NCBI GenBank assembly: GCA_021890755.1
Contig: JAKKUQ010000011.1
Location: 1 to 49,771, forward strand
From: Thermosediminibacteraceae bacterium
Lineage (GTDB): Bacteria > Bacillota > Thermosediminibacteria > Thermosediminibacterales > Thermosediminibacteraceae
DNA: 49,771 bases
Direction of reading: 5' to 3'
The position numbers and the translations under genes were made by a program. Under the pieces are notes generated by a model that searched no databases, was not told the origin of the DNA, and saw only the letters and a program-made list of their open reading frames with translations. Positions 9,194 through 18,162 of this stretch are shown here, piece by piece (the stretch's first letter is position 1; every line of letters starts with the position of its first letter).

Positions 9194-10140
9194 AACATGC
9201 GCTTATTACTGGAGGTGCTGGGTTTATAGGAAGCCATCTCATCGATAGGCTTCTTGCCGAGGGTTGGAAAGTAACTAATGTGGACAACTTCGATAATTTT
9301 TACGACAGGGCCATAAAAGAAAAAAACATAAAAGCTCATTTCGATTATGATAACTATGTTCTAGTAGAAGCCGATATAAGAGATTTAGATAATTTAAAGG
9401 AAAAATTAACTGGCGATTATGATGTAATCGTACACCTTGCTGCTAAAGCAGGGGTCAGGCCGTCAATCAAAGACCCTGTAACTTATCAAGAAGTAAATGT
9501 AAAAGGCACCCAGAACATGCTGGAACTTGCGAAATATTGGGGTGTAAGACAGTTCATTTTCGGCTCTTCCAGCAGCGTATACGGCATAAATCCGAACGTT
9601 CCCTGGAAAGAAGATGACTGCGTATTGATGCCTATAAGCCCTTATGCCAGCACAAAAGTAAGCGGAGAACTTATGGGGCATGTCTACAGCCATCTTTACG
9701 AGATACGATTCATAGCACTTAGATTTTTTACCGTCTATGGGCCTCGCCAGCGTCCAGATTTGGCTATACATAAATTTGCAAGGAAAATCATGAAAGGTGA
9801 ACCGATTCCTATATACGGTGATGGGTCGAGCAGAAGGGATTATACATATATAGATGATATAGTCCAGGGCATAAGAGCTGCAATGGAGTATAAAGGCAGT
9901 ATGTATGAAGTTATAAATCTAGGGAATAACCAGACTGTCAGCTTGCTTGAAATGGTAAAAACTTTAGAAGATGCACTTGGAATAAAGGCAAAACTTGAGT
10001 TTCTCCCTCCTCAGCCCGGTGATGTGCCGCAGACATGGGCGGATGTGGAGAAGGCCAAAAAATATTTAGATTATATTCCATCTATACCCTATAATGAAGG
10101 TATTAGAAGGTTCATAAAATGGCTTAATAATCATAATTAG
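9190..10140 (+). CDS. NAD-dependent sugar-nucleotide epimerase, probably UDP-glucuronate 4-epimerase
   Basis: This extended short-chain dehydrogenase/reductase has 316 residues. The NAD motif TGGAGFIG is at residues 7-14, the serine cluster GSSSSVYG at about 125-132, and the catalytic pair Y152 and K156 lies in PYASTK. FFTVYGPRQRPD is typical of the UDP-glucuronate 4-epimerase branch. The ATGA overlap with ugd means the two are translated together, and the pairing suggests UDP-glucuronate to UDP-galacturonate. A UDP-glucose 4-epimerase activity cannot be excluded by eye. Confidence 0.85.
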   Translation: MKHALITGGAGFIGSHLIDRLLAEGWKVTNVDNFDNFYDRAIKEKNIKAHFDYDNYVLVEADIRDLDNLKEKLTGDYDVIVHLAAKAGVRPSIKDPVTYQEVNVKGTQNMLELAKYWGVRQFIFGSSSSVYGINPNVPWKEDDCVLMPISPYASTKVSGELMGHVYSHLYEIRFIALRFFTVYGPRQRPDLAIHKFARKIMKGEPIPIYGDGSSRRDYTYIDDIVQGIRAAMEYKGSMYEVINLGNNQTVSLLEMVKTLEDALGIKAKLEFLPPQPGDVPQTWADVEKAKKYLDYIPSIPYNEGIRRFIKWLNNHN

Positions 10141-10252
10141 TTCTATAGAAAATTTTACATTTTAAAATGATTGAATGTTTGGGGCCAATCTTGATTATAG
10201 AGAGAGTGATAAGATAAAAACGCAATTCCTTATAGTAAGGGGACTATAAAAC

Positions 10253-11695
10253 ATGAATGTTTATGCTAGATTTATATTTTTTCTTATTTGTTTAAACGCG
10301 AGCGTGATAATTACTTTAGTTACTCCTAGTAGCTTAATTATCCGTTTTCTTTTTCTCTTTGTATCGATGTATTTAATATTTACTTCTTTTTTTGGTCGTT
10401 ATTATATGTTTTATAACCTATTTCATCCCTATATAGCTTATCGTTTGATATTAATGGTAACTATGGTATTACAGGTACCTAGATCAATTTTAAAGGGAAT
10501 AAACTTTTCAGAAGAAACTTATATTACTATTTTACTCACTGTCCTATCATTCTTTGTTGCAATGGATATTGTGATATACCTTTTCCCCAAAATTATTAGT
10601 ATTCCATCAATTGATTTCACTCGAAATTGCAGTTCAGTACTTTCTTGCTTTTTTGTAGTTATTTATTTTATGAGTTGGCTATGGCGGGCTTTTTCATTGG
10701 CAAAAGGTTTATTTCATGGTACTCTTCTTGCTACTCAGCTGACAATTACGACTTTTAGCAATATTATAGGACAACTAAATAACATTGGATTATTAGCATT
10801 AATTGGATATGCTGTATTTAATGGTAACCGAAAACCTAATTTAATAGTATTTTTAATGGTAATAGGAGAAATTGTATGGATGTTAATATATGGGTCTAAA
10901 GCTGCCATACTTTATGTGTTATTACCAATGATATTTATTTATTTTTATAAAAGTAAATTTCGTGTTAGCTGGAAATCTTCAGTAATAATAATCAGCTTAT
11001 TGTTTTTGATGCTTATATTTTTTAAGATAGGACAAGATTATCGTATTGCAATACAAAAATATAGTTTCGGTGATGGACTTTCGTTTCAATTAATAATGAT
11101 AGCACTTAAATCAACTCTAGAAGAAAATAAAATTACCAACTTAGCTATTAATTTGAGAGAAATTATTGATAATGTTCTTGAACGCTTGAACTGGGCTTAT
11201 TATTACGGAGCTTTACTAGAGCAACCTATTGTTTTACAAGAGAAGTGGTATGGTAAAAGCTACCTACCTATTTTTTTCTGGTGGATTCCGAGAGCAGTGT
11301 GGTCTGAAAAACCACCGGTATCAGTTGGGAACTGGTATGGTCGCACAGTACTAGGATGGACGTACGATACCCGGTCAGAAGGAGCTATTACGTTGTGGGG
11401 TGATGCCATGATGAATTTTGGGATTTTGGGAGTCCTTATGATTCAAATTGTTTGGATAATACTAGTATTTTCTATTTATCGTTTAGGATTCAGCTTGGGC
11501 AATTGGGGTTTCTTCTTTTTAGCATCTGTTTATGTACGATTACTGCTGGGTCTTGAACAGAATGCAGCAGTTCCATTAGTGGCAATACAACAAACTGCAT
11601 TAATTATTTGGATATTTAGCTTTTTTACTAAAATATTTAGATGGCTTTATAACAATTTTAAATTGAGGAGGACATTGCGGAGGATTTATGGTTAG
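10253..11695 (+). CDS. Polytopic membrane protein, O-antigen/oligosaccharide polymerase-like
   Basis: The 480-residue, very hydrophobic protein has about ten to twelve predicted membrane helices and a long loop before the last ones (WWIPRAVWSEKPPVSVGNWYGRTVLG), which resembles the periplasmic loop of Wzy/EpsG-type polymerases. It likely joins repeat units made by the glycosyltransferases encoded next. The ATG at 10253 has AAGGGGAC at 10238-10245. The gene is clearly more AT-rich, with AT-ending codons, than the genes before 10.1 kb, a sign of transfer. It is the second polymerase-like gene in the cluster, so two polymers, or a replaced serotype module, are possible. Confidence 0.75.
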   Translation: MNVYARFIFFLICLNASVIITLVTPSSLIIRFLFLFVSMYLIFTSFFGRYYMFYNLFHPYIAYRLILMVTMVLQVPRSILKGINFSEETYITILLTVLSFFVAMDIVIYLFPKIISIPSIDFTRNCSSVLSCFFVVIYFMSWLWRAFSLAKGLFHGTLLATQLTITTFSNIIGQLNNIGLLALIGYAVFNGNRKPNLIVFLMVIGEIVWMLIYGSKAAILYVLLPMIFIYFYKSKFRVSWKSSVIIISLLFLMLIFFKIGQDYRIAIQKYSFGDGLSFQLIMIALKSTLEENKITNLAINLREIIDNVLERLNWAYYYGALLEQPIVLQEKWYGKSYLPIFFWWIPRAVWSEKPPVSVGNWYGRTVLGWTYDTRSEGAITLWGDAMMNFGILGVLMIQIVWIILVFSIYRLGFSLGNWGFFFLASVYVRLLLGLEQNAAVPLVAIQQTALIIWIFSFFTKIFRWLYNNFKLRRTLRRIYG

Positions 11696-12629
11696 CTTAA
11701 TTTTAACTACTTTAAATGAAGAGCGGACAATTGGTTTTTTACTGGAGGATATTCTTATTCAAACAAGAAAACCGGATGAGATAGTGATTGTAGATGGGGG
11801 TTCTACTGATAGAACAATAGAATTAATTCGCAAGTATTCAGAGTTATTAATGCAGGCTGGAATTCGTTTAGTGGTAAAAGTACTGCAAGGAGCAAACATT
11901 GCTCGCGGTCGTAACGAAGCCATTTCTATAGCTAAAGGACCTTACATAATTGTTACTGATGCTGGATGCCGTTTGGATTCTAAATGGATTGAACGGCTAG
12001 TAGAGCCGTTAGAAATGGGCCGAGCGGATTTTGTAGGTGGCTTCTTTCGACCAGTGGCTCATTCTCGCTTTCAGGAAGTATTAGCTAAACTAACTACAGC
12101 TACTCACCCGACACCTAATTTTTTGCCGTCTAGCCGCTCGGTAGCTTTTACTAAAACACTTTGGCAGCGAGTCGGTGGTTATCCAGAATGGCTTCCGTGG
12201 GGAGAAGATACTCTGTTTGATCGCCTCTGTCTTAAAGCAGGTGCACGATATGTAGTGGTAGCTGATGCAGTAGTATATTGGGAGGTACGTTCTAGTTTTC
12301 GAGATGCAATGAAGCAATATTTTCGCTATGCTTTTGGGGATGGGTTAGCAGCGCGTTTCTCTAGCTCTCACCTTGTGCTCCAGGGAATATATTGGACTGC
12401 GATCTTTTCAACCCTTATTTGGGGTCATTGGGCATTATTACCAATATTTCTATATCCCTTTGTATGGATAATTCGCCGTAAAGTTACAGAGATAATTAAC
12501 CTGCCATTAGCTTATGCAATTGCTTTTAGCATTCAAGTATCAAGATTTTTAGGTTATATTTGGGGTCTTGTTGTTAAACTATTTTATTTAAAGGGGGCAG
12601 AGCATGAGAATTCTTATTATCACTGCTAA
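11688..12629 (+). CDS. Glycosyltransferase family 2
   Basis: The 313-residue protein has a GT-A fold opening (MVSLILTTLNEERTIGFLLEDIL), the nucleotide-sugar-binding IVDGGSTDRT, and VTDAGC, which stands at the DXD-like position. One or two C-terminal hydrophobic segments (about residues 240-300) should place it at the membrane. It overlaps the polymerase gene by 8 bp and the next glycosyltransferase by 26 bp, so the three form one transcript. The sugar donor cannot be read from the sequence. Base composition is AT-rich like its neighbours in the island. Confidence 0.87.
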   Translation: MVSLILTTLNEERTIGFLLEDILIQTRKPDEIVIVDGGSTDRTIELIRKYSELLMQAGIRLVVKVLQGANIARGRNEAISIAKGPYIIVTDAGCRLDSKWIERLVEPLEMGRADFVGGFFRPVAHSRFQEVLAKLTTATHPTPNFLPSSRSVAFTKTLWQRVGGYPEWLPWGEDTLFDRLCLKAGARYVVVADAVVYWEVRSSFRDAMKQYFRYAFGDGLAARFSSSHLVLQGIYWTAIFSTLIWGHWALLPIFLYPFVWIIRRKVTEIINLPLAYAIAFSIQVSRFLGYIWGLVVKLFYLKGAEHENSYYHC

Positions 12630-13905
12630 TTTCGCACCTAGAGGGGCTTCTCCAGCTATAAGAACAGTTAATTTCGTTAAATATCTTACGAGGCTAGGAC
12701 ATAAAGTTAATGTTATAACTTATGATATAAAGACTCTAACTCTTTTTTCTCCCCCCGATGATTCATTGAATGAAAAAATTCCTTTTGAAGTTGAAATTAA
12801 ACGTGTTTTGCCTGGACCTCTTCGAAAATGGATACTAAGGAAAAAAGCTGGAAGATATGGGGAAAAATTAAAAATTAAAGGACAAGCAAAAAAGAATCCC
12901 TTTTTGACTCTATTAATCCCAGATCCTCATATAGATAGTGTCCCAAATTTTTTCCGTGAAGGGGTTCGTCAAATTAAAATCTTTGCGCCAGATGTGGTCC
13001 TAACATTTGGATACCCGTTTTCAATTCATTTAGTGGGGGCGTTACTAAAACGATGCTATCCTAAAATATGCTGGGTTGCTGATTATGGTGATCCTTGGTC
13101 TGGGAGTCCTATAAGTGAGCTTCCACGACCAGCATGGCGAAAATGGATAGACTATCGACTAGAACGCATGCTCCTCCGTTGGTGTGACCTAGTAACAGTT
13201 ACTACGGATGTCACAAAAGAACTTTACTTAACTTTATTTCCTTTTTTATCCTCAAAAATAGAAGTCTTACCTATGGGTTTTGATCCTGAAGATTTTGAAA
13301 ATATTTTACCGAAGCCACGCACAGCAGAAGAAGAAGGGAAAGTTTGGTTTGTCCATACAGGAAGACTTTATTCAGAGGCTCGAGATCCTAAAGCCTTTGT
13401 AAATGCTCTTTCAATTCTCTTGCAAGATGATCCTTATATCCGTGAGAAAATAAAGGTCTATTTTGTAGGTGAGGTGGAAGAGGCAATTAAAGCTTATATG
13501 TTAGCGTCACCAGCTAAAGATGTAATTGAGTTTATTCCTTGGGTACCAGTCCAGGAGAGCATCTCATGGATGAAAGCAGCAGATTTTTTGTTGCTTTTCG
13601 GTAATCGAGGCGGCGTGCAAATACCTGGTAAAATATATCAATATTTAGGATCAGGACGCCCTATTTTTATGATAAAGCTATTTGAAACAGATCCTACTGA
13701 GAGAATTGCTTTAAGTACAAGAAATTCTATAATAGTTCTGAATGATGAAGAGCAGATTTTAAAAGCCTTGCGTAGTGTATTATCCAGGTATAGAGTGATC
13801 CCCCAATTAAAAAGCATGGGATATGACTCGCCATATGCATGGCCTCGAATTGTTCAAAAGTTTTCAGAAATAATACGGCAATTTATTAAGAAGGAAGAAT
13901 CTTAA
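12604..13905 (+). CDS. Glycosyltransferase, GT4-like (WcaI-like)
   Basis: The 433-residue protein begins MRILIITANFAPRGASPAIRTVNFVKYL, typical of the GT-B fold acceptor domain of GT4/WcaI-like enzymes. ADYGDPWSGSP and the C-terminal donor-domain pattern GNRGGVQIPGKIYQYLGSGRPIF agree with this. It should add one sugar of the repeat unit in the cytosol at the membrane face. The ATG lies inside the end of the previous gene and follows AAGGGGGCAG. Donor and linkage are unknown. Confidence 0.85.
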   Translation: MRILIITANFAPRGASPAIRTVNFVKYLTRLGHKVNVITYDIKTLTLFSPPDDSLNEKIPFEVEIKRVLPGPLRKWILRKKAGRYGEKLKIKGQAKKNPFLTLLIPDPHIDSVPNFFREGVRQIKIFAPDVVLTFGYPFSIHLVGALLKRCYPKICWVADYGDPWSGSPISELPRPAWRKWIDYRLERMLLRWCDLVTVTTDVTKELYLTLFPFLSSKIEVLPMGFDPEDFENILPKPRTAEEEGKVWFVHTGRLYSEARDPKAFVNALSILLQDDPYIREKIKVYFVGEVEEAIKAYMLASPAKDVIEFIPWVPVQESISWMKAADFLLLFGNRGGVQIPGKIYQYLGSGRPIFMIKLFETDPTERIALSTRNSIIVLNDEEQILKALRSVLSRYRVIPQLKSMGYDSPYAWPRIVQKFSEIIRQFIKKEES

Positions 13906-14002
13906 TAATAGTTATTTTCAAAGGAATAGTTACTAAATCTCTATTGATCTTTATTTTTCACGTAATAATTTAAATATACCTTGCAGGTAGGGAGGTTTTT
14001 AT

Positions 14003-15118
14003 TTGGCAAAAATTGTGATAGTCTCCCCCTATACAAAGTCATTAATAAATTTTAGAGGAGATTTAATTAGAGCCATATCAAATCTGGGGCATGAAGTGAT
14101 TGCTTTAGGGCCGGAAAAAGGATATGAAAAAGAAATAAAAAAGCTAGGAGCGGAATTTATCCAAATTCCTTTAGACCGAACTGGAGTTAATCCCGCTAAG
14201 GATTTAAAAACATTATTGAGTTTGATAAATGTAATGAAAAAGATTGAGCCCGATGTTGTTTTATCATATGCAAATAAACCTGTAATTTACGGTTCCCTTG
14301 CTGCCAGAGTTGCAAAGGTTAAAGCAATCTACTCAATGATTACTGGATTAGGTTATGTGTTCACAGGAGACGAGAAAAAAGAGGGTATCTTTAAGAAACT
14401 CGTAAAGATCCTATATAAAGAAGCTTTGAAAAATAATAAAGCCGTATTTTTCCAAAATCCTGATGACATGGAATTTTTTAAAGGTGAGAAAATATTAGGT
14501 AATCAAACAAAGTCTGTATTGATAAATGGTTCAGGAGTGAACTTAGATAGATTTTATTACATATGCCCTCCAATTAAACCTTTATCTTTTTTACTAATTG
14601 CTAGATTGATATGGGATAAAGGAATTGGTGTCTATGTAGAAGCTGCTCGAATTTTAAAATCTCGTTATCCAGACGTTTCCTTTAAATTACTCGGTCCTTT
14701 TGATAGTAATCCAGCTGCTATTAAGAAAAGCGATGTTGAAAAATGGGTTTCTGAAGGTGTTATAGAGTATTTAGGAGCAACGGAAGACGTCAGACCTTTT
14801 ATTGCTGATTCAAGTGTTTTTGTTTTACCATCGTTTTATAGAGAAGGGACACCGCGTTCTATTCTCGAAGCAATGGCTATGGGTCGTCCGATTATTACTA
14901 CATATGCTCCAGGGTGTAAGGAAACAGTCAAAGATGGAGTGAACGGCTATTTAGTTCCAGTAAAAGATCCGGTTTCTCTCGCGGCTGCGATGGAGAGATT
15001 TATAATCAATCCCGAGATAATAATTCCGATGGGGAAAAAGAGCCGGGAAATTGCAGAAGAAAAGTACGATGTAAATAAGGTAAATGATGTTATTATAAGA
15101 ACTATGGAATTATTATAA
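14003..15118 (+). CDS. Glycosyltransferase family 4 (GT-B fold)
   Basis: The 371-residue enzyme has an N-terminal acceptor domain (KIVIVSPYTKSLINFRGDLIRAI) and a C-terminal donor domain. The latter carries LLIARLIWDKGIGVYVEAARIL, LGP, and the E-x7-E-type region SFYREGTPRSILEAMAMGRPIITT of the GT4 family. It resembles GalNAc or galactosyl transferases of the PglA/EpsD type that act on undecaprenyl-linked sugars. TTG 14003 is preceded by GGGAGG. A 97-bp gap separates it from the previous glycosyltransferase, and its codon use is less AT-biased than the three genes before it. Confidence 0.87.
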   Translation: MAKIVIVSPYTKSLINFRGDLIRAISNLGHEVIALGPEKGYEKEIKKLGAEFIQIPLDRTGVNPAKDLKTLLSLINVMKKIEPDVVLSYANKPVIYGSLAARVAKVKAIYSMITGLGYVFTGDEKKEGIFKKLVKILYKEALKNNKAVFFQNPDDMEFFKGEKILGNQTKSVLINGSGVNLDRFYYICPPIKPLSFLLIARLIWDKGIGVYVEAARILKSRYPDVSFKLLGPFDSNPAAIKKSDVEKWVSEGVIEYLGATEDVRPFIADSSVFVLPSFYREGTPRSILEAMAMGRPIITTYAPGCKETVKDGVNGYLVPVKDPVSLAAAMERFIINPEIIIPMGKKSREIAEEKYDVNKVNDVIIRTMELL

Positions 15119-15241
15119 GTATTAATAGTTGTACACGAAAATCTGGTTCTCGTACCATTAAAAAATCTATAGAAATGAAAAATTTGAAACAAGTTTTGAG
15201 AGTTCATTGAAGATTTGGAACGGTAAAAGATAGATTAACTG

Positions 15242-15694
15242 TCTAAAGGAAAAGAAAATAGACGACGAATCGCTACCGGAAATAAATTATGTGTTGAGAC
15301 TTTTAGAATAGCTGGTCTTTTTCATGATGTAGGACACGGATCGTTTACGTATTTGTTGGACGAAAAGTTTTTAAAAACCTAATTATTATATATAACCCAT
15401 GATGAGGACATAGGGATCTATATTATTATTAAGCAAAAGTTGAGAGATTATATTGAAAGAATAAAGATAAGCGCTAATGGGTATTTGAAGAAAAGTTGAA
15501 TGTTGATATTATCTGCAATTTAAATAAGAAGAACGAGAGAGCTATTTAAGTTCTATCCGGAAACCTTTACACTAAATAACAAGAAGCGCAGAGGCGCCTA
15601 TGATGCGGATAAAATGGATTTCCTGCTTAGGGATGGGCTCTTAAGTAAAGCTTTTAAAAACACTAGACACTTCATTTTAAAATGCATTTTTTGA
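15242..15694 (+). pseudogene. Decayed HD-domain phosphohydrolase (dNTPase-like) gene
   Basis: No intact gene fills 15119-15706, but one frame carries recognisable pieces. They are ETFRIAGLFHDVGHGSFTY (an HD metal site, residues H-D then GHG), ITHDEDIGIYII, and YDADKMDFLLRDG, which is the typical block of COG1078-like HD hydrolases. All three lie in the same frame and are interrupted by stops at 15380, 15497 and 15521. No start codon or intact N-terminus is seen. It is a relic left between the transferred glycosyltransferase island and the bacillosamine genes, so it may mark an old recombination edge. Confidence 0.75.
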
Positions 15695-15706
15695 AGGGGG
15701 GTCTCT

Positions 15707-16327
15707 ATGAAGCATTTTATAAAAAGGGCTATGGATGTTGTATTATCGGCGGCCTTTTTATTAGTTTTATCTCCTCTTATGATCCTTATAGCTTTTCTAG
15801 TTTACATAAACTTAGGTTCTCCCGTTATTTTTAAGCAGTTGAGGCCAGGTTTACACGGCAAACCGTTTTATATTTATAAATTCAGGACAATGAAGGATTT
15901 GAGAGACGAGAATGGAAATTTATTGCCCGATGAACAGAGATTGACGCGATTCGGAGCATTTTTGCGTTCAACGAGTTTGGATGAACTCCCTGAATTGATA
16001 AATGTGCTAAAAGGTGATATGAGTTTAGTAGGGCCAAGGCCGCTTTTGATGGAATACCTTGATAGGTATACTCCAGAACAGGCAAGGCGGCATGAAGTAA
16101 AGCCAGGTATTACAGGCTGGGCTCAAATAAATGGCAGAAATGCAATTTCGTGGGAAGAAAAATTTAAGCTAGATGTATGGTACGTGGACAATTGGAGTAT
16201 ATGGCTTGATTTGAAAATACTTTTTATAACATTATTAAAAGTGCTACAAAGAGAAGGTATAAGTGCCAAAAATCATGTTACGATGCCTAAATTCACCGGG
16301 AGTGGTACTTTAAATGATAGTTTCTGA
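15707..16327 (+). CDS. pglC: Undecaprenyl-phosphate sugar phosphotransferase (PglC-like)
   Basis: This 206-residue monotopic phosphoglycosyl transferase has a single N-terminal re-entrant hydrophobic helix (about residues 8-32). [21 protein letters not shown] follows, then the catalytic Asp92-Glu93 pair in [19 protein letters not shown], and [22 protein letters not shown]. It transfers a sugar 1-phosphate from UDP-sugar to undecaprenyl phosphate and so starts the repeat unit. Its size matches PglC, which lacks the large N-terminal domain of WbaP-type enzymes. The genes after it would supply di-N-acetylbacillosamine, so UDP-diNAcBac is the likely donor. A GGGGGG site precedes the ATG. Confidence 0.9.
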   Translation: MKHFIKRAMDVVLSAAFLLVLSPLMILIAFLVYINLGSPVIFKQLRPGLHGKPFYIYKFRTMKDLRDENGNLLPDEQRLTRFGAFLRSTSLDELPELINVLKGDMSLVGPRPLLMEYLDRYTPEQARRHEVKPGITGWAQINGRNAISWEEKFKLDVWYVDNWSIWLDLKILFITLLKVLQREGISAKNHVTMPKFTGSGTLNDSF

Positions 16328-16949
16328 AACTGTTGTTGTTATTGGCGCAGGAGGGCATTCAAAAGTTGTGGCAGCAACCCTCATTGAAGCGGGTTTCAGA
16401 GTGGCTTTTTTCCTGGATGATGATGAGAAGAAGTGGGGCAGAACAATTTTTGATATACCAGTAACAGGGCCAATTGATGCTATAAAAAAGGAAGAAAAGA
16501 AATATAAGGCTATAGTAGCGATAGGAGACAATTCGCTGAGAGAAAAAATGGTACATAATTATAGTGATTATTTTGATTGGATAAGCGTTATTCACCCTAA
16601 CGCTTATGTTCATTCCAGCGTAAAAATAGGAAAAGGTTCGGTTATATTTGCGGGAGCGGTTATTCAACCAGAGACAATTATAGGTGATCATGTAATAATC
16701 AACACAGGTGCTACTATAGATCATGATTGTAAAGTATATGATTTTGTACATATAGCACCCGGTGTTAATTTAGCAGGTGGTGTTACTGTGCAAAAAGGGT
16801 CTTTTTTAGGCATAGGTACCAAGGTAATACCTGGGGTAAAGATAGGAAGCTGGTCTATAGTAGGGGCTGGTAGCGTGGTTATAAATGATATTGAAGCTGG
16901 TGTTACCGCGGTGGGTGTTCCCGCAAGAGTAATAAAAAAATTAGGTTAA
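16314..16949 (+). CDS. pglD: PglD/NeuD-type sugar N-acetyltransferase
   Basis: The 211-residue protein has a short Rossmann-like N-terminal domain ([21 protein letters not shown]) and a left-handed beta-helix of hexapeptide repeats from about residue 95 ([26 protein letters not shown] and on). This is the PglD layout, with the putative catalytic His in TGATIDHDC. It should acetylate the 4-amino group of UDP-4-amino sugar using acetyl-CoA. It overlaps pglC by 14 bp and is followed by the aminotransferase that would make its substrate. A sialic-acid O-acetyltransferase of the NeuD group is the alternative but has no supporting neighbours. Confidence 0.88.
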   Translation: MIVSETVVVIGAGGHSKVVAATLIEAGFRVAFFLDDDEKKWGRTIFDIPVTGPIDAIKKEEKKYKAIVAIGDNSLREKMVHNYSDYFDWISVIHPNAYVHSSVKIGKGSVIFAGAVIQPETIIGDHVIINTGATIDHDCKVYDFVHIAPGVNLAGGVTVQKGSFLGIGTKVIPGVKIGSWSIVGAGSVVINDIEAGVTAVGVPARVIKKLG

Positions 16950-16961
16950 GGAGTGAGAGTA

Positions 16962-18068
16962 TTGAAGATACCATTGTCTCAACCTGATATTACAAAAAGA
17001 GAAGTAGATCTGGTGCTCAAAGTTCTTTCATCAAATATACTCAGTATCGGACCTATGGTTGAAGAATTTGAAAAGCGTATAGCGGAATTTGTTGGAGTCA
17101 AACACGCCATAGCCGTAAATAGCGGCACCAGCGGGCTTCATCTTGCGGTAAGAGCTTTGGGCATCAAGGACGGGGATGAAGTTATAACAACTCCTTTCAG
17201 CTTCGTGGCTTCCAGCAATTGCATCCTTTTCGAACGGGCAAAGCCGGTTTTTGTAGATATAGATCCTGATACTTTAAATATGGATATATCTCAAATTGAA
17301 GGGAAAATAAATTCCAAAACAAAGGCCATTCTTCCGGTGGATGTTTTTGGACAAGCCATAGATATGAAGTCGATTATGGATATAGCGGAAAGGTACGGTT
17401 TAAAAGTCATTGAAGATGCCTGCGAAGCTTTGGGCGCCGAGTACGATGGCCAAAAAGCCGGTTCTCTCGCCCATGCTGCTGTGTTTGCCTTTTATCCGAA
17501 TAAACAGATTACCACCGCAGAAGGTGGAGTGATTGTTACTAACGACGACGAAGTGGCCAAGCTGTGCCGCAGCATGAGGAGCCAGGGCCGGCCGATAACG
17601 GGTTTATGGCTCGAACATGAAAGGCTAGGTTACAATTACAGGATGAGCGAACTTCATGCGGCGCTCGGAGTTGCTCAGATGGAGCGGATAGAAGAAATTT
17701 TGGATAAAAGGCAGAAAGTAGCCGATATGTACAATGAACGCCTCAAAAATGTGGCAGGGGTGAAAGTCCCGTATATACATCCTAAGGTAAAAATGAGCTG
17801 GTTTGTGTACGTTATAAGGCTTGAACGGGGCATCGATAGAAATAAAGTTATGGAATATCTATTGAGCAATGGCATAGGATGCCGGCCGTACTTTACGCCG
17901 ATACATCTTCAGCCCTTTTACAGGGAAATGGGGTATAAGGAAGGGGACTTCCCGGTGACAGAGGCGGTGGCAAAAACGACTATAGCGCTGCCTTTTTACA
18001 ATAACCTGACCGAGGAAGAGATAGATTACGTGGTAGAAAAATTAAAAGAAGCGCTCTCCATGGCTTAG
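16962..18068 (+). CDS. pglE: DegT/DnrJ/EryC1 sugar aminotransferase (PglE-like)
   Basis: This PLP-dependent enzyme of about 368 residues converts a 4-keto nucleotide sugar to the 4-amino sugar. HAIAVNSGTSGLHLAVRALG, VIEDACEALGAEYDG and the Schiff-base lysine K181 in FYPNKQITTAEGG are all present, as is the C-terminal GIGCRPYFTPIHLQPFY that shapes the sugar pocket. Start: GTG 16953 sits directly on the AAGGAG site, while TTG 16962 is about 9 bp beyond it and gives the family N-terminus (KIPLSQPDIT), so TTG is preferred. It is 12 bp downstream of pglD and would use the product of the PglF-like dehydratase downstream. Confidence 0.9.
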   Translation: MKIPLSQPDITKREVDLVLKVLSSNILSIGPMVEEFEKRIAEFVGVKHAIAVNSGTSGLHLAVRALGIKDGDEVITTPFSFVASSNCILFERAKPVFVDIDPDTLNMDISQIEGKINSKTKAILPVDVFGQAIDMKSIMDIAERYGLKVIEDACEALGAEYDGQKAGSLAHAAVFAFYPNKQITTAEGGVIVTNDDEVAKLCRSMRSQGRPITGLWLEHERLGYNYRMSELHAALGVAQMERIEEILDKRQKVADMYNERLKNVAGVKVPYIHPKVKMSWFVYVIRLERGIDRNKVMEYLLSNGIGCRPYFTPIHLQPFYREMGYKEGDFPVTEAVAKTTIALPFYNNLTEEEIDYVVEKLKEALSMA

Positions 18069-18162
18069 ATTTATGTAAATAAAAGGAAACAAGCAGGAAA
18101 AGAGAAAATATTGGAGAAATATGTAATATATGCATCAAAAAGTAAAATAAGGGGAAGAAAAG

